A stretch of 50,779 bases of DNA from positions 1-50,779 of the forward strand of contig CAMSZT010000022.1 in NCBI GenBank assembly GCA_947066815.1. The letters are read 5' to 3'. The position numbers were made by a program, and so were the translations under genes. The DNA is from an uncultured Lachnotalea sp. (GTDB lineage Bacteria; Bacillota; Clostridia; Lachnospirales; Lachnospiraceae). The notes beneath the pieces are model-generated. The model searched no databases, had not been told where the DNA came from, and saw only the letters and a program-made list of their open reading frames with translations. Of the stretch, positions 31,714-40,037 are shown piece by piece. Positions within the stretch are counted from its first letter, which is position 1. Each line of letters begins with the position of its first letter.

Positions 31714-32358
31714 TCAGCGCAATTTCTGGTAGGCCGCCACCCTGCTTTTGGTTATCTGAAGGACAACCCCGTCTCCGGTATATACCATATAAGACTGTAT
31801 TGTTTTTTCCTCCGGCAGTGATTCGTCATAAAATACGAGCATTGGTGCTCCGATCAGATCGCAGATATCAAAATCCATGTTTGAAAAACTGTTTTCCTGT
31901 CCGTCGGCTGGACTCACGTTTTGTTCCGTAATTTCCCATTCGCTGACCTGCATCGCAGTTTCTTTATTTAGTATCCCATTTTCGTAATTTATTTTGCTGA
32001 TGTCCGTGTAGCTTTCATATTCATAATTTTCCCATTGGACCAGTTTGCGGTCAACGGGACCACAAAAGATCCATTCTGTTTCTGTCAATGTGACCACGGA
32101 TTCCCGCAAAAGATTTTTACGATACTCAATCTCTTCCGGTATGTCCGGCACATATTCTTTATAGGGACATACATAATCCACAAATTGATAGTCTCCATAC
32201 CAGTCTGTGCGGGTGGTCATGTCCGGAAATGCAGAGAGCGCCGTTTCTTTTGTTTCTTCCTGAGTGGGGGACTTGGAAGGCATAACGGGTTTTTGCGTGC
32301 TTTTACAGGCACAAAGCATGACGCTCATGGCCGTTATGATAACTGTCATCCGCTTCAT
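31714..32358 (-). CDS. Lipoprotein in an AT-richer patch
   Basis: A 214-residue exported lipoprotein: KRMTVIITAMSVMLCAC, a Ser/Thr/Pro/Lys linker, then a domain with WYGDYQFVDYVCPYKEY and a C-terminal DICDLIGAPMLVFYDESLPEEKTIQSYMVYTGDGV part. I do not recognise the family. The ATG at 32358 has GGAGATT upstream; four residues upstream is another ATG. Codon use and base composition are clearly more AT-rich than neighbours, with many ATT, TTT and AAA codons, which suggests later acquisition. It stands alone between non-coding palindromic regions. Confidence 0.65.
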   Translation of the reverse strand: MKRMTVIITAMSVMLCACKSTQKPVMPSKSPTQEETKETALSAFPDMTTRTDWYGDYQFVDYVCPYKEYVPDIPEEIEYRKNLLRESVVTLTETEWIFCGPVDRKLVQWENYEYESYTDISKINYENGILNKETAMQVSEWEITEQNVSPADGQENSFSNMDFDICDLIGAPMLVFYDESLPEEKTIQSYMVYTGDGVVLQITKSRVAAYQKLR

Positions 32359-32587
32359 GATAATCTCCATTCCGCCGCCAAGTCGGCTGCGTAAATAGTA
32401 AAGAATCTCAACTTTTAGACGCCTTACTTTTTGTTAACTATCGAAAAAATGCAAATATATTAGTGTCATTATGGATTTTCAGAGAATAGAGGTGGCGGTT
32501 TAAAAATTATTCTTCTGTTTTTGGAAATCTTTCTACAATTATACGATATAATACAATAAAAAACAATATAGTTTTATATATTATATC

Positions 32588-32732
32588 TATAGTAAACGAC
32601 AAAAGTATTTGCCGTTTACTATAAGCCCTCCGGGGGATGCGCACGATTTTTGTAAGGTAGATTCTGCGCTTACACGAAGCAAAAATCGGCGCAGCAGACG
32701 CCATAAAGAAAAGATTTATGTCGTCTGCTATA
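32588..32732. repeat. Palindromic element, family 4 (145 bp)
   Basis: Ends TATAGTAAACGACA and TGTCGTCTGCTATA match as inverted repeats at 12 of 14 positions. Each end is also a local hairpin (AGTAAACG/CGTTTACT; GCAGACG.CATAAA/TTTATG.CGTCTGC), and the middle pairs GCGCACGATTTTTG with CAAAAATCGGCGC. The nested layout is like the other families. Confidence 0.65.
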
Positions 32733-32802
32733 AAAATATATTAATTATTGACAGTTTGCAGGAAAACCATTGGAAAATAAACAACAGGGATCATTATGTT
32801 GA

Positions 32803-32831
32803 TTGTAATGCGTTTTTTTCTGTGTTATGTT
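32803..32831 (+). promoter_or_regulatory. Probable promoter of the GH4-ROK genes
   Basis: TTGTAA (32803-32808), 17-nt spacer, TATGTT (32826-32831). A TTGACA further upstream (near 32748) lacks a good -10 partner. No clear catabolite-control site was seen. Confidence 0.35.
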
Positions 32832-32908
32832 ATAGGAAACGGAAAAGTATCTGCTGTGATCGATGGGGATCATGGCATGGTTCATCGTAACAGGAAGGAG
32901 GCAGCATT

Positions 32909-34297
32909 ATGAAACGTGGGATCAAGATCGTGACCATCGGCGGCGGGAGCAGCTATACGCCGGAGCTGATGGAGGGGTTCATCAAACGGTACGGGGAGCT
33001 GCCCGTCCGGGAGATCTGGCTGGTGGACGTGGAGCCGGGAAGGGAGAAGCTCCGGATCGTGGGGGAGTTCGCGGAGCGGATGTGGGAGAGGGCCGGTTAT
33101 CCGGTAAAGGTCCACACGACCCTTGACCGGAGGGAGGCTCTCCCCGGGGCAGATTTCGTGACGACCCAGTTCCGGGTGGGACAGCTCCCGGCCAGGATCA
33201 AGGACGAGCGGATCCCGGACCTCCACGGCATGCTGGGGCAGGAGACCAACGGGGCCGGCGGGATCTTAAAGGCGTTCCGCACCATCCCGGTAATCGGGGA
33301 GATCATCTCGGACATGAGAGAGATCTGCCCGGACGCCTGGCTCATCAATTTCACCAACCCCAGCGGCATGGTGACGGAGGCGGCTATCCGCAGGTTCGGC
33401 TGGAAGAAGACCATCGGGCTTTGCAACGTGCCGGGCATTGCCGAGATGCGGGAGCCGGAGAACCTGGGGCTTAAGCCCGGGGACCTCATCTACCAGTTTG
33501 CGGGGCTCAATCATTTTCACTGGCACAGGGCTTTTGACCGGAACGGGAATGAGGTGACGAAGAAGCTCCTCGCTCACGTCAATGAGAGGAACGGCGGAAC
33601 GCCGGTGAACATCTTCCAGGCGCCCTTCCCGGAGGAACTGCTCTCCTCCATGGGGATGGTTCCCTGCGGCTACCACCGCTATTATTATATGGAAGAAGAG
33701 ATGCTCGTCCACAGCATGGAGGAGTTTAAGGAGGGCGGCACCAGGGCGGAGCAGATGCTTGACGTAGAAAAGGAACTGTTCGAGCTTTACAAGAACACGG
33801 AGCTTAAGGAGAAGCCAAAGCAGCTGGAAAAGCGGGGAGGGGCCTACTACAGCGACACGGCCTGCGAATGCATCAGCGCCATCTACAACAACAAGCAGAG
33901 CCGGATGACGGTGAGCACGGAGAACAGGGGAGCCATCGCCTGCCTGCTGCCGGAATCCGTCGTGGAGGTGACCTGCCTCGTCTCGGCCCGGGGGGCGGAG
34001 CCGGTGGCCTGGGGAACCTTCCCGCCGGCCGCAAGAGGGTGGCTCCAGATGATGAAAGCCATGGAGGAATGCGTGATCGAGGCGGCCGTCACCGGGGATT
34101 ACGGGCTGGCCCTGGAAGCCTTCACCTTAAACCCGTTAATTCGCAGCGGGAGGGAGGGAAAGCGGGTGTTGGACGAGCTTTTGGTGGCCCACGAGAAGTA
34201 TCTGCCCCAGTTTGGGGAGAAGATCAAGGAACTCAAGGCGGCGGGCGTGGAGACGGACGATCCGGTGGTCCGAGAGCTTTTAAGGGAGGGACTGTGA
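32909..34297 (+). CDS. Glycoside hydrolase family 4, probable 6-phospho-beta-glucosidase
   Basis: A 462-residue NAD- and metal-dependent glycosidase. Visible: dinucleotide motif IVTIGGGSSYTPEL (about 7-20), LVDVEPGREK, FRVGQLPARIKDERIP, NFTNPSG (about 147), GLCNVPG with the metal-binding Cys (about 171) and AGLNHFHW. These match LicH/CelF-type 6-phospho-beta-glucosidases rather than the alpha-galactosidase or alpha-glucosidase branches. It would cleave phosphorylated cellobiose or related sugars. AGGAAGGAGG precedes the ATG. The next gene encodes a sugar kinase, which suggests that the substrate is phosphorylated in the cytoplasm. Confidence 0.87.
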   Translation: MKRGIKIVTIGGGSSYTPELMEGFIKRYGELPVREIWLVDVEPGREKLRIVGEFAERMWERAGYPVKVHTTLDRREALPGADFVTTQFRVGQLPARIKDERIPDLHGMLGQETNGAGGILKAFRTIPVIGEIISDMREICPDAWLINFTNPSGMVTEAAIRRFGWKKTIGLCNVPGIAEMREPENLGLKPGDLIYQFAGLNHFHWHRAFDRNGNEVTKKLLAHVNERNGGTPVNIFQAPFPEELLSSMGMVPCGYHRYYYMEEEMLVHSMEEFKEGGTRAEQMLDVEKELFELYKNTELKEKPKQLEKRGGAYYSDTACECISAIYNNKQSRMTVSTENRGAIACLLPESVVEVTCLVSARGAEPVAWGTFPPAARGWLQMMKAMEECVIEAAVTGDYGLALEAFTLNPLIRSGREGKRVLDELLVAHEKYLPQFGEKIKELKAAGVETDDPVVRELLREGL

Positions 34298-34385
34298 CGG
34301 CTTTTTCGGCCGGGAATCTTCCGGGGTGTGATCTTCCGGATCGGGATTTTTCCGAACGGAACCATGAAGAGGAGGTATGGGAAAG

Positions 34386-35363
34386 ATGAACTATTCTATG
34401 GGGATCGATATCGGGGGGACCAAGTCGGCTTACGGTCTCTTTGATGAAAAAATGCAGCTGCTCTATAAAGAAACGCTCCCCTCCGACGAGGCCTTATCCG
34501 GGGAGGGGTTTTTCGGCCGCGTGGCAGAACAGATCGGGAAGTTTGCGGATCAGGCGGAGGCACTTGGCGGCAGCCTCGCCGGCGTGGGGATCGGGGTCCC
34601 CGGTTTCGTGGACTTTGACCGGGGCGTGGTGGGGCGGATCCCCAGTCTTCCGAAGCTGGACGGCTTTGCCGTGGCGGATTTTCTGCGGGGGCAGCTCGGA
34701 GAGGAATTTCCCATTCTGGTGGACAATGACGGCCACTGCGGGGCGCTGGCGGAGTACAAGCTGGGAGCGGGACGGGGGCGGCGGAATATGCTCTACTGTC
34801 CCGTGAGCACCGGCATCTCCACGGGGATGATCCTGGACGGGAAACTGTTCCGGGGCAGCAACGGGGCCTCCGGGGAGAGCGGCCACATGCTGGCGGCGGT
34901 CTCCGGGGAGGAGCGGATCCCCTGCATGTGTGGCAATTCCGGCTGTTTCAATTCCCTCTGCTCCGGGAAGGCCATCGTGAGCCATGTGAGGCGGTGGCTT
35001 GCGGCCGGGGAGGAGAGCATCCTGCCAAGCCTTGCCGGGGGAGCGGAGAAGATCACGGCCAGACATATCAGCGAGGCCTGTGAGAAGGGGGATGCCCTGG
35101 CCGTCCGGGCCGTCGGCCAGATGGCCCACTACATGGCCATGTGGATCTTCAACGTCTACATGCTCCTGAACGTGGACTGCATCGTCTTTTCCGGAGGCCT
35201 CCTCGCCATGGGGGAGAAGCTTTTCGGAAAGATGCGGGAGGAATTCGAGTCCTGCCACACCAACGGTTTCCCGGTGGAATTTAAATTCACGGAGCTGGGC
35301 GAGGATTCCGGGCTCATAGGCGCCGCCTGCCTGTTGTCGGATCAAGTGAGGCCGACGAGATAG
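34386..35363 (+). CDS. ROK family sugar kinase, possible beta-glucoside kinase
   Basis: A 325-residue kinase. Visible: phosphate motif GIDIGGTKSAYG (about 6-17), GVGIGVPGFVDFDRG, the catalytic segment LVDNDGHCGALAEY, GASGESGHM with a metal-binding His, and the ROK zinc knot CMCGNSGCFNSLCSG. The position right after a 6-phospho-beta-glucosidase fits a BglK-like kinase that makes cellobiose-6'-phosphate without a PTS. Glucokinase or another sugar specificity is possible. The ATG at 34386 has AGAGGAGG about 10 nt upstream; an ATG at 34377 is too close to it. Confidence 0.83.
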   Translation: MNYSMGIDIGGTKSAYGLFDEKMQLLYKETLPSDEALSGEGFFGRVAEQIGKFADQAEALGGSLAGVGIGVPGFVDFDRGVVGRIPSLPKLDGFAVADFLRGQLGEEFPILVDNDGHCGALAEYKLGAGRGRRNMLYCPVSTGISTGMILDGKLFRGSNGASGESGHMLAAVSGEERIPCMCGNSGCFNSLCSGKAIVSHVRRWLAAGEESILPSLAGGAEKITARHISEACEKGDALAVRAVGQMAHYMAMWIFNVYMLLNVDCIVFSGGLLAMGEKLFGKMREEFESCHTNGFPVEFKFTELGEDSGLIGAACLLSDQVRPTR

Positions 35364-35414
35364 AAAGGAAACCGGTTTTCTTTCGTATAATTTTTCAAAA
35401 ACACCGGAGAGCCC

Positions 35415-35443
35415 TTGCATTTTCGCCTTATTTTTGCTACAGT
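35415..35443 (+). promoter_or_regulatory. Promoter of the Cys-rich DUF1292 gene
   Basis: TTGCAT (35415-35420), 17-nt spacer, TACAGT (35438-35443), leader about 75 nt. Confidence 0.5.
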
Positions 35444-35526
35444 GGTAGTACCTTGAGAAGGAAGTTCTGCGCTTCCGGCATAACGAGGATGATACCGGCA
35501 GGTAGAAAAAGAGAGGATTTTTGATC

Positions 35527-35928
35527 ATGGCAAAAGAATTTGAGAAAGACTGCACCAGTGCGGGCTGCACCAGCGACTGCAGTTCCTGCGGCTGCGACTG
35601 TGAGCATGGCCTTTTAAACGAAGGCGAGGACGGCCACATGACCGTGACCCTGACTCTGGACGACGATTCCAGCCTGGAGTGCATCGTGCTGACCACCTTC
35701 GAGGCGGCCGGGCGGAATTATATCGCGCTGCTTCCCACCAATCCGCCGGAGGGCGAGGAGGGAGAGGTTTACCTGTACCGGTTTGTGACCGGGCCGAACG
35801 GGGAGCCGGACCTTCAGAATATCGAGGACGACGAGGAGTACGAGGCGGTGGCCGATGCTTTCGACGAGATCCTGGATGCGGCAGAGTTTGACGAGCTGGT
35901 GGAAGAAGAGATGGACGAGGAAGAATAA
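35527..35928 (+). CDS. DUF1292 protein with Cys-rich N-terminus
   Basis: A 133-residue acidic protein. The first 30 residues contain six Cys spaced C-X4-C-X3-C-X2-C-X-C-X-C, a possible metal site. Then comes a DUF1292 domain (MTVTLTLDDDSSLECIVLTTFEAAGRNYIALLP, residues about 37-70) and a long Asp/Glu tail. It is a paralogue-type relative of the DUF1292 gene at 16370 but larger. AGAGGA lies before the ATG; the gene has its own promoter and a strong terminator, so it is an independent unit. Function unknown. Confidence 0.78.
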   Translation: MAKEFEKDCTSAGCTSDCSSCGCDCEHGLLNEGEDGHMTVTLTLDDDSSLECIVLTTFEAAGRNYIALLPTNPPEGEEGEVYLYRFVTGPNGEPDLQNIEDDEEYEAVADAFDEILDAAEFDELVEEEMDEEE

Positions 35929-35933
35929 AAGAG

Positions 35934-35973
35934 ACCGGGCAGGGAAGAACGATCGTCTCCCTGCCCGGTTTTT
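35934..35973. terminator. Bidirectional terminator between DUF1292 and ychF
   Basis: ACCGGGCAGGGA (35934-35945) and TCCCTGCCCGGT (35958-35969) form a perfect 12-bp stem followed by five T. Leftwards the tail is TCTCTTTT, so it can also serve ychF. Confidence 0.9.
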
Positions 35974-35993
35974 GGTCTCATAAGGACCTCTCT

Positions 35994-37091
35994 CTATACA
36001 TTAAACCGGAACAGGATCACATCCCCGTCCTTTACCACGTAATCCTTTCCCTCCAGGCCTACAAGGCCCTTTTCCCTGGCGGCGGCGTAGCTGCCCGCAT
36101 CCAGGAGAGCCTGGTAATTTACCACCTCAGCCCGGATAAAGCCCCGCTCGAAGTCGCTGTGGATCTTGCCGGCGGCGGCAGGGGCTTTGGTGCCTTTTTT
36201 GATGGTCCACGCCCTGGTCTCCTGTTCTCCGGAAGTCAAAAAGCTGATCAGCCCCAGAAGCCGGTAGCTGGCTCCGATCAGCTTGTCCAGACCGGATTCC
36301 GAGAGGCCGAGATCCTCCAAAAACATCTTTTTTTCGTCTTCCTCCAGCTCGGCGATCTCCTGCTCGATCTGGGCGCAGATGACAAAGACCTCGCTGCCCT
36401 GGCCGGAGGCGAGCTCCCGGACTTTGGAGACAAAGGGATTGGAGGCGCCGTCGTCTGCCAGTTCCTCCTCGGAGACGTTGGCGGCGAAGATCACGGGTTT
36501 TCCGGTGAGCAGGTTCAGAGAATGGAGGAAAGCTTCCTCATCCTCGTCGGCCGCCTCATAGGTGATGGCCAGGTTTCCGTCCTCCAGCCAGGCCTTGACG
36601 GACTTTAAGGTCTCCACTTCCTTTGCCAGGGCTTTGTCGTTGAAAGCGCTTCTGGCAGTCTTGGCGATCCGCCGTTCCAGGATCTCTAGGTCGGAGAAGA
36701 TGAGCTCCAGGTTGATGGTCTCGATATCCCGCAGGGGATCGATGCTCCCGTCCACGTGGATGATGTTTTCATTCTCAAAGCAGCGGACCACGTGGACGAC
36801 GGCGTCCACCTCCCGGATGTTGGCCAGGAACTGGTTGCCCAGGCCCTCCCCCTTGGATGCCCCCTTCACCAGGCCGGCGATGTCCACAAACTCGATGACG
36901 GCGGGGGTGACCTTTCTGGACGCGTACAGATCCGCCAGGAGTCCTAAGCGGAAGTCCGGGACGGCCACCACGCCCACATTGGGGTCGATGGTGCAGAAAG
37001 GATAGTTGGCCGATTCCGCGCCGGCTTTGGTCAATGAATTGAATAATGTGCTTTTGCCTACGTTTGGCAGGCCTACGATTCCTAATTTCAT
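35994..37091 (-). CDS. ychF: Ribosome-associated ATPase/GTPase YchF (Obg family)
   Basis: A 365-residue member of the Obg family; YchF prefers ATP and binds ribosomes. Visible: G1 [17 protein letters not shown] (about 4-20), [31 protein letters not shown], a coiled-coil insertion (about 130-200), and a C-terminal TGS domain with [11 protein letters not shown]. Length is typical (363-365). AAAGGAGA lies upstream of the ATG. Monocistronic, with its own weak promoter at 37163 and the shared terminator. Confidence 0.96.
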   Translation of the reverse strand: MKLGIVGLPNVGKSTLFNSLTKAGAESANYPFCTIDPNVGVVAVPDFRLGLLADLYASRKVTPAVIEFVDIAGLVKGASKGEGLGNQFLANIREVDAVVHVVRCFENENIIHVDGSIDPLRDIETINLELIFSDLEILERRIAKTARSAFNDKALAKEVETLKSVKAWLEDGNLAITYEAADEDEEAFLHSLNLLTGKPVIFAANVSEEELADDGASNPFVSKVRELASGQGSEVFVICAQIEQEIAELEEDEKKMFLEDLGLSESGLDKLIGASYRLLGLISFLTSGEQETRAWTIKKGTKAPAAAGKIHSDFERGFIRAEVVNYQALLDAGSYAAAREKGLVGLEGKDYVVKDGDVILFRFNV

Positions 37092-37162
37092 ATATTAAAA
37101 ATCTCCTTTATCATCAATGATCTTTCCTTGGAACAGGAAATCTGAGTTGATCACAGCATTTT

Positions 37163-37191
37163 ACTCTAACATAAAAACACATTTTTTTCAA
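37163..37191 (-). promoter_or_regulatory. Possible promoter of ychF
   Basis: Minus strand TTGAAA (37186-37191), 17-nt spacer, TAGAGT (37163-37168). The rest of the gap 37192-37305 is AT-rich and shows nothing else. Confidence 0.4.
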
Positions 37192-37305
37192 TATATTTCC
37201 CTGTTTAATATAATACACATTGGTACGGACCACGTTATATGGGTGAAAGAAAAGTGGATTTTCACTCCCTGTTATTGGATCATGAAAATAGTACAAGCGT
37301 TTTTC

Positions 37306-39396
37306 TCAGTGCAGATGGATCACATTGGGGGCGGAGGAAAAGGTGAGTACCGAGATCCCCCTTCCTTCCAAAGTTTTTTTCAGCCGCCAGGCATCATAGC
37401 CTCTGTTTTCCTGGAGCAGCCAGCCCGGGGCATCCATGAAAACCGTTCCCGGTGAGAGGACGCCGTAAAAATCAAGAGTGGCTCCCCAGTTGCCGTGATG
37501 GGCGGCCTGGACGTAGTCCGCGTTCAGTTCGTCTCTGTGGCGTGTGAGGAGAGCAATCTCGGCTTCCTTCTGCATGTCGGAGAGAAAGAGCATTTTTTCC
37601 TGTTTTCCTGCGAGAAGGAAGACCATGGAACCATTGTTGCACAGGTCCGCGTCGAGCTCGTCCGTCGTCTCATCCCAGGCATGGAGCACCTGAAGCTTCA
37701 GCCCCAGCAGGTCGAAACATTCATTTTCAGAGACATAGTGGATGTTTTCAAGATCTTTTGTCAGGCGGCGGAATTTTTCATAGACCTCAAACTGGTCATA
37801 GGCCCGCGCGGTTTCCCGGTACCGCTCCTCATTGACCGGCACCGCATAGATCTGATCGATGCGGATATTTCCAGGCTCTTCCAGGATCGCATTGAGGGCT
37901 CCCACATGATCCGGGTGGGGATGGGTGACGATCCAGGCGCTCACGCGGCCGCCGTGCTTTTGGATGATCTCCCGCAGCATGGGGGCGTCGTTCTCATATC
38001 CGCCGTCGATGACGGCCAGATTTCCCTTCTGGTCCTCGAGGGTGTAGCACATGAGCTGCCTTCCGTTTGCTCTGCCGTACCGGGTGACCGTCACAGAGTC
38101 GGCTTTTTTGAAATAGGTTCTGTTCACGGGGCCGGGAGCCTCCCCGCCTTTTTGGACCAGGCGGATCTGGATAGCCTCCAGTCTCTTGGCGTAGCCCTCG
38201 CTGCCGGCCGGCTCCCCGCTTTTGGCCCAGCCAGTCCAGCCGAAGGTCTGGCAGTGGACCCGGTAATAAATATCGTACTGTTCTGCCATGGCTCCGGTCA
38301 GACGGATGCGGATAGCCTCCAGCCGTTTGGCCTCCCCGGTGGTCCCGGAAAGGGCGCCGTCCCTCACCCAGTCCTGCCACCCATAGGTCTGCACGTGGGT
38401 ACAGTACTCCACACTGCCCGCCGTGGTGGAATGATTTTCCAGGCGGATGCGGATGCCCTCCAGCCGTTTGGCCTTTCCGGTGGTCCCGTTTGCCTGTCCG
38501 TTGGAGGACTCCGCCTGCCAGCCGTAGGTCTGCACATGGGTCTGATAGGTGACCTTCTGATTCTCCCGATAAGCGTTTTCGGTATCTCCGGGAGCCTCCC
38601 CGCCCTTTTGGATCAGACGGATCTGGATGGCCTCCAGTCTCTTGGCGTAGCCTTCGCTGCCGGCCGGCTCCCCGTTTTTGGCCCAGCCGGTCCAGTCAAA
38701 GGTCTGGCAGTGGACCCGGTAATAGATATCGTACCGCTCTGCCATGTCCCCGGTCAGGCGGATCTGGATGGCCTCCATCCGTTTTCCCTGCCCCATAGTC
38801 CCGCTTTCTGCCCCGTCTTTCACCCAGTCAAGCCAGCCGTAGGTCTGTACATGGGTACGGTACTCCACACCTCCGGAGAGGGAGGATACCGGATCCAGGC
38901 AGATACGGACAGCCTCCAGCCGTTTCGACTGGCCGTGGGTCCCGCTTTCCGCTCCGTTTTCTCTCCAGTCCTGCCAGCCGAGGGACTGGACATGGGTCAT
39001 ATAGGAGATCCGGGGAGGCTCTGCCCCATAGAGAACTGCTTCTTCCGAGAGGACCGATCTCGATATGGTTTCTCCTATCTCCGGCGCGGTTTCTTCTGCC
39101 TCCGGTATGGTTCCTGCTGTTTTTGGCGGGACATCTCCGTTCCCGGAAGCTGTTTCTTCTATTATAATAGCAGATTCTGTTCCGTCCGCGGCAGGTATGG
39201 TTTCCTCCTCATCCGCCCCTGCGTGGATGTCTGCGGCTCCTGCCGGGGCCGTCTCCCCACCGGCGGGCGTCTCCTGCAGGATCACAGCCTGTGCCTCCCC
39301 TGCCGTCTCTGCCTGAGCGGGGATCCCGGACAGGATGAGGGCAGGCAGGAGCCCGGCGATCATAAAAAATCGTTTGTTCCAGAACCTTTTTTTCAA
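37306..39396 (-). CDS. Secreted ChW-repeat protein with metallo-beta-lactamase domain
   Basis: A 696-residue exported protein. A signal peptide (KKRFWNKRFF, hydrophobic run, PAQA|E) is followed by a Thr/Glu/Ala/Pro-rich linker (to about 130), six ChW-type repeats of about 45-50 residues (each with GWQDW or similar, G..SGT.G..KRLEAI.IRL), and a C-terminal ComEC/Rec2-like metallo-beta-lactamase domain: VIDGGYENDAPML, THPHPDHVGAL (about 489), FLSDMQ and AAHHGNWG. The domain usually acts as a hydrolase on nucleic acid or phosphoesters, but the substrate is unknown. ChW repeats are thought to mediate surface or carbohydrate contacts. TTG start with AAGGAGGAAGC. A long opposite-strand frame is a shadow of the repeats. 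Confidence 0.85.
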   Translation of the reverse strand: MKKRFWNKRFFMIAGLLPALILSGIPAQAETAGEAQAVILQETPAGGETAPAGAADIHAGADEEETIPAADGTESAIIIEETASGNGDVPPKTAGTIPEAEETAPEIGETISRSVLSEEAVLYGAEPPRISYMTHVQSLGWQDWRENGAESGTHGQSKRLEAVRICLDPVSSLSGGVEYRTHVQTYGWLDWVKDGAESGTMGQGKRMEAIQIRLTGDMAERYDIYYRVHCQTFDWTGWAKNGEPAGSEGYAKRLEAIQIRLIQKGGEAPGDTENAYRENQKVTYQTHVQTYGWQAESSNGQANGTTGKAKRLEGIRIRLENHSTTAGSVEYCTHVQTYGWQDWVRDGALSGTTGEAKRLEAIRIRLTGAMAEQYDIYYRVHCQTFGWTGWAKSGEPAGSEGYAKRLEAIQIRLVQKGGEAPGPVNRTYFKKADSVTVTRYGRANGRQLMCYTLEDQKGNLAVIDGGYENDAPMLREIIQKHGGRVSAWIVTHPHPDHVGALNAILEEPGNIRIDQIYAVPVNEERYRETARAYDQFEVYEKFRRLTKDLENIHYVSENECFDLLGLKLQVLHAWDETTDELDADLCNNGSMVFLLAGKQEKMLFLSDMQKEAEIALLTRHRDELNADYVQAAHHGNWGATLDFYGVLSPGTVFMDAPGWLLQENRGYDAWRLKKTLEGRGISVLTFSSAPNVIHLH

Positions 39397-39440
39397 TTTG
39401 CTTCCTCCTTAGATCGATGTCCGCCTGTGCGGCACCTCCT

Positions 39441-39469
39441 ATTATATAAGGAATTTCCCTATCCTGCAA
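39441..39469 (-). promoter_or_regulatory. Promoter of the ChW/MBL gene
   Basis: Minus strand TTGCAG (39464-39469), 17-nt spacer, TATAAT (39441-39446). Confidence 0.7.
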
Positions 39470-39566
39470 TCACCAAAAAAACAGGATTTCTCCGCTGCAG
39501 GATCGGAAGATGCGGGCTTCCTGCCTGAAAATGTCGAAATATGCAGGAAAATGCGACGGAATCCAT

Positions 39567-39595
39567 TTGCCTTTTGACGAAAAATGACTTAGAAT
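39567..39595 (+). promoter_or_regulatory. Promoter of the Spo0E-like gene
   Basis: TTGCCT (39567-39572), 17-nt spacer, TAGAAT (39590-39595), leader about 40 nt. Confidence 0.5.
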
Positions 39596-39642
39596 GACTA
39601 GTAGAAAGGAGACGGTAAAAAAACTACGAAAAAGGTCAGAGG

Positions 39643-39789
39643 GTGCGGAAGTTGAAAAAGAAAATTGAAGAAACAAGACAAAGATTAAATGAAGCCATTG
39701 AAGAACGAGTATCATCGGAGAAGGTTTTAGAACTGAGTCGGGAGCTTGATTTCTTAGTTGAACAGTATCTGGAACAGACCGAAAAGTAA
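39643..39789 (+). CDS. Spo0E-like aspartyl-phosphate phosphatase, 48 aa
   Basis: A 48-residue protein starting at GTG (or TTG at 39652), KLKKKIEETRQRLNEAI at the front and VLELSRELDFLVEQYLE at the end. The S-R-E-L-D core in a two-helix hairpin is the Spo0E family signature; known members dephosphorylate Spo0A-P or related response regulators and delay sporulation. Size matches the family (45-85). AAAGG and GAGGG lie at suitable distances for either start. It has a promoter and a terminator of its own, so it is a separate unit just upstream of mraZ. Confidence 0.78.
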   Translation: MRKLKKKIEETRQRLNEAIEERVSSEKVLELSRELDFLVEQYLEQTEK

Positions 39790-39907
39790 AGGCTTCAGAC
39801 TATGATGAAACCAAAGAGATAGAAGAAAGAGTGCGAGATTCCAGAACATATTCCGGCCGGAGGCGCCGTCGGCGCCGCCAGTCGGATGCCTTGGCAGTGG
39901 AGACGGG

Positions 39908-39947
39908 ACCTGCAGAGCGGACAGCCGCTTTGCAGGTTTCGTTTTTT
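39908..39947 (+). terminator. Intrinsic terminator of the Spo0E-like gene
   Basis: ACCTGCAGAGCGG pairs with CCGCTTTGCAGGT around ACAG with one mismatched step, then TTCGTTTTTT. Confidence 0.8.
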
Positions 39948-40008
39948 GTGTAGGAAAGATTTACGGTTTTGTGTCGAAAACTTTTTGGGAAAAATCATGG
40001 AAATCCCC

Positions 40009-40037
40009 TTGCTATTTCGATTCAAATCCCGTAAAAT
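40009..40037 (+). promoter_or_regulatory. Promoter of the division cluster (Pmra)
   Basis: TTGCTA (40009-40014), 17-nt spacer, TAAAAT (40032-40037). The predicted start near 40044 falls inside the TGG repeat array. Confidence 0.6.

Larger units (their letters stand above)
32359..32908. other. Long AT-rich intergenic region
   Basis: No convincing gene in 550 nt. It holds the upstream region of the minus-strand lipoprotein gene (no clear promoter found), a run of A/T at 32510-32590, the 145-bp palindromic element at 32588-32732, and a probable promoter for the GH4 gene at 32803-32831. Confidence 0.6.

Noticed and set aside
32808-32912. 34-codon frame whose stop overlaps the GH4 start (ATGA)
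   Set aside because: It could be a leader peptide, but it has no ribosome site and its ATG lies inside the probable promoter.
37495-39528. 677-codon frame on the plus strand
   Set aside because: It is the exact antisense of the ChW/MBL gene, whose repeats and codon bias keep the opposite frame open. It has no ribosome site and its sequence is low-complexity hydrophobic/Pro/Gly.
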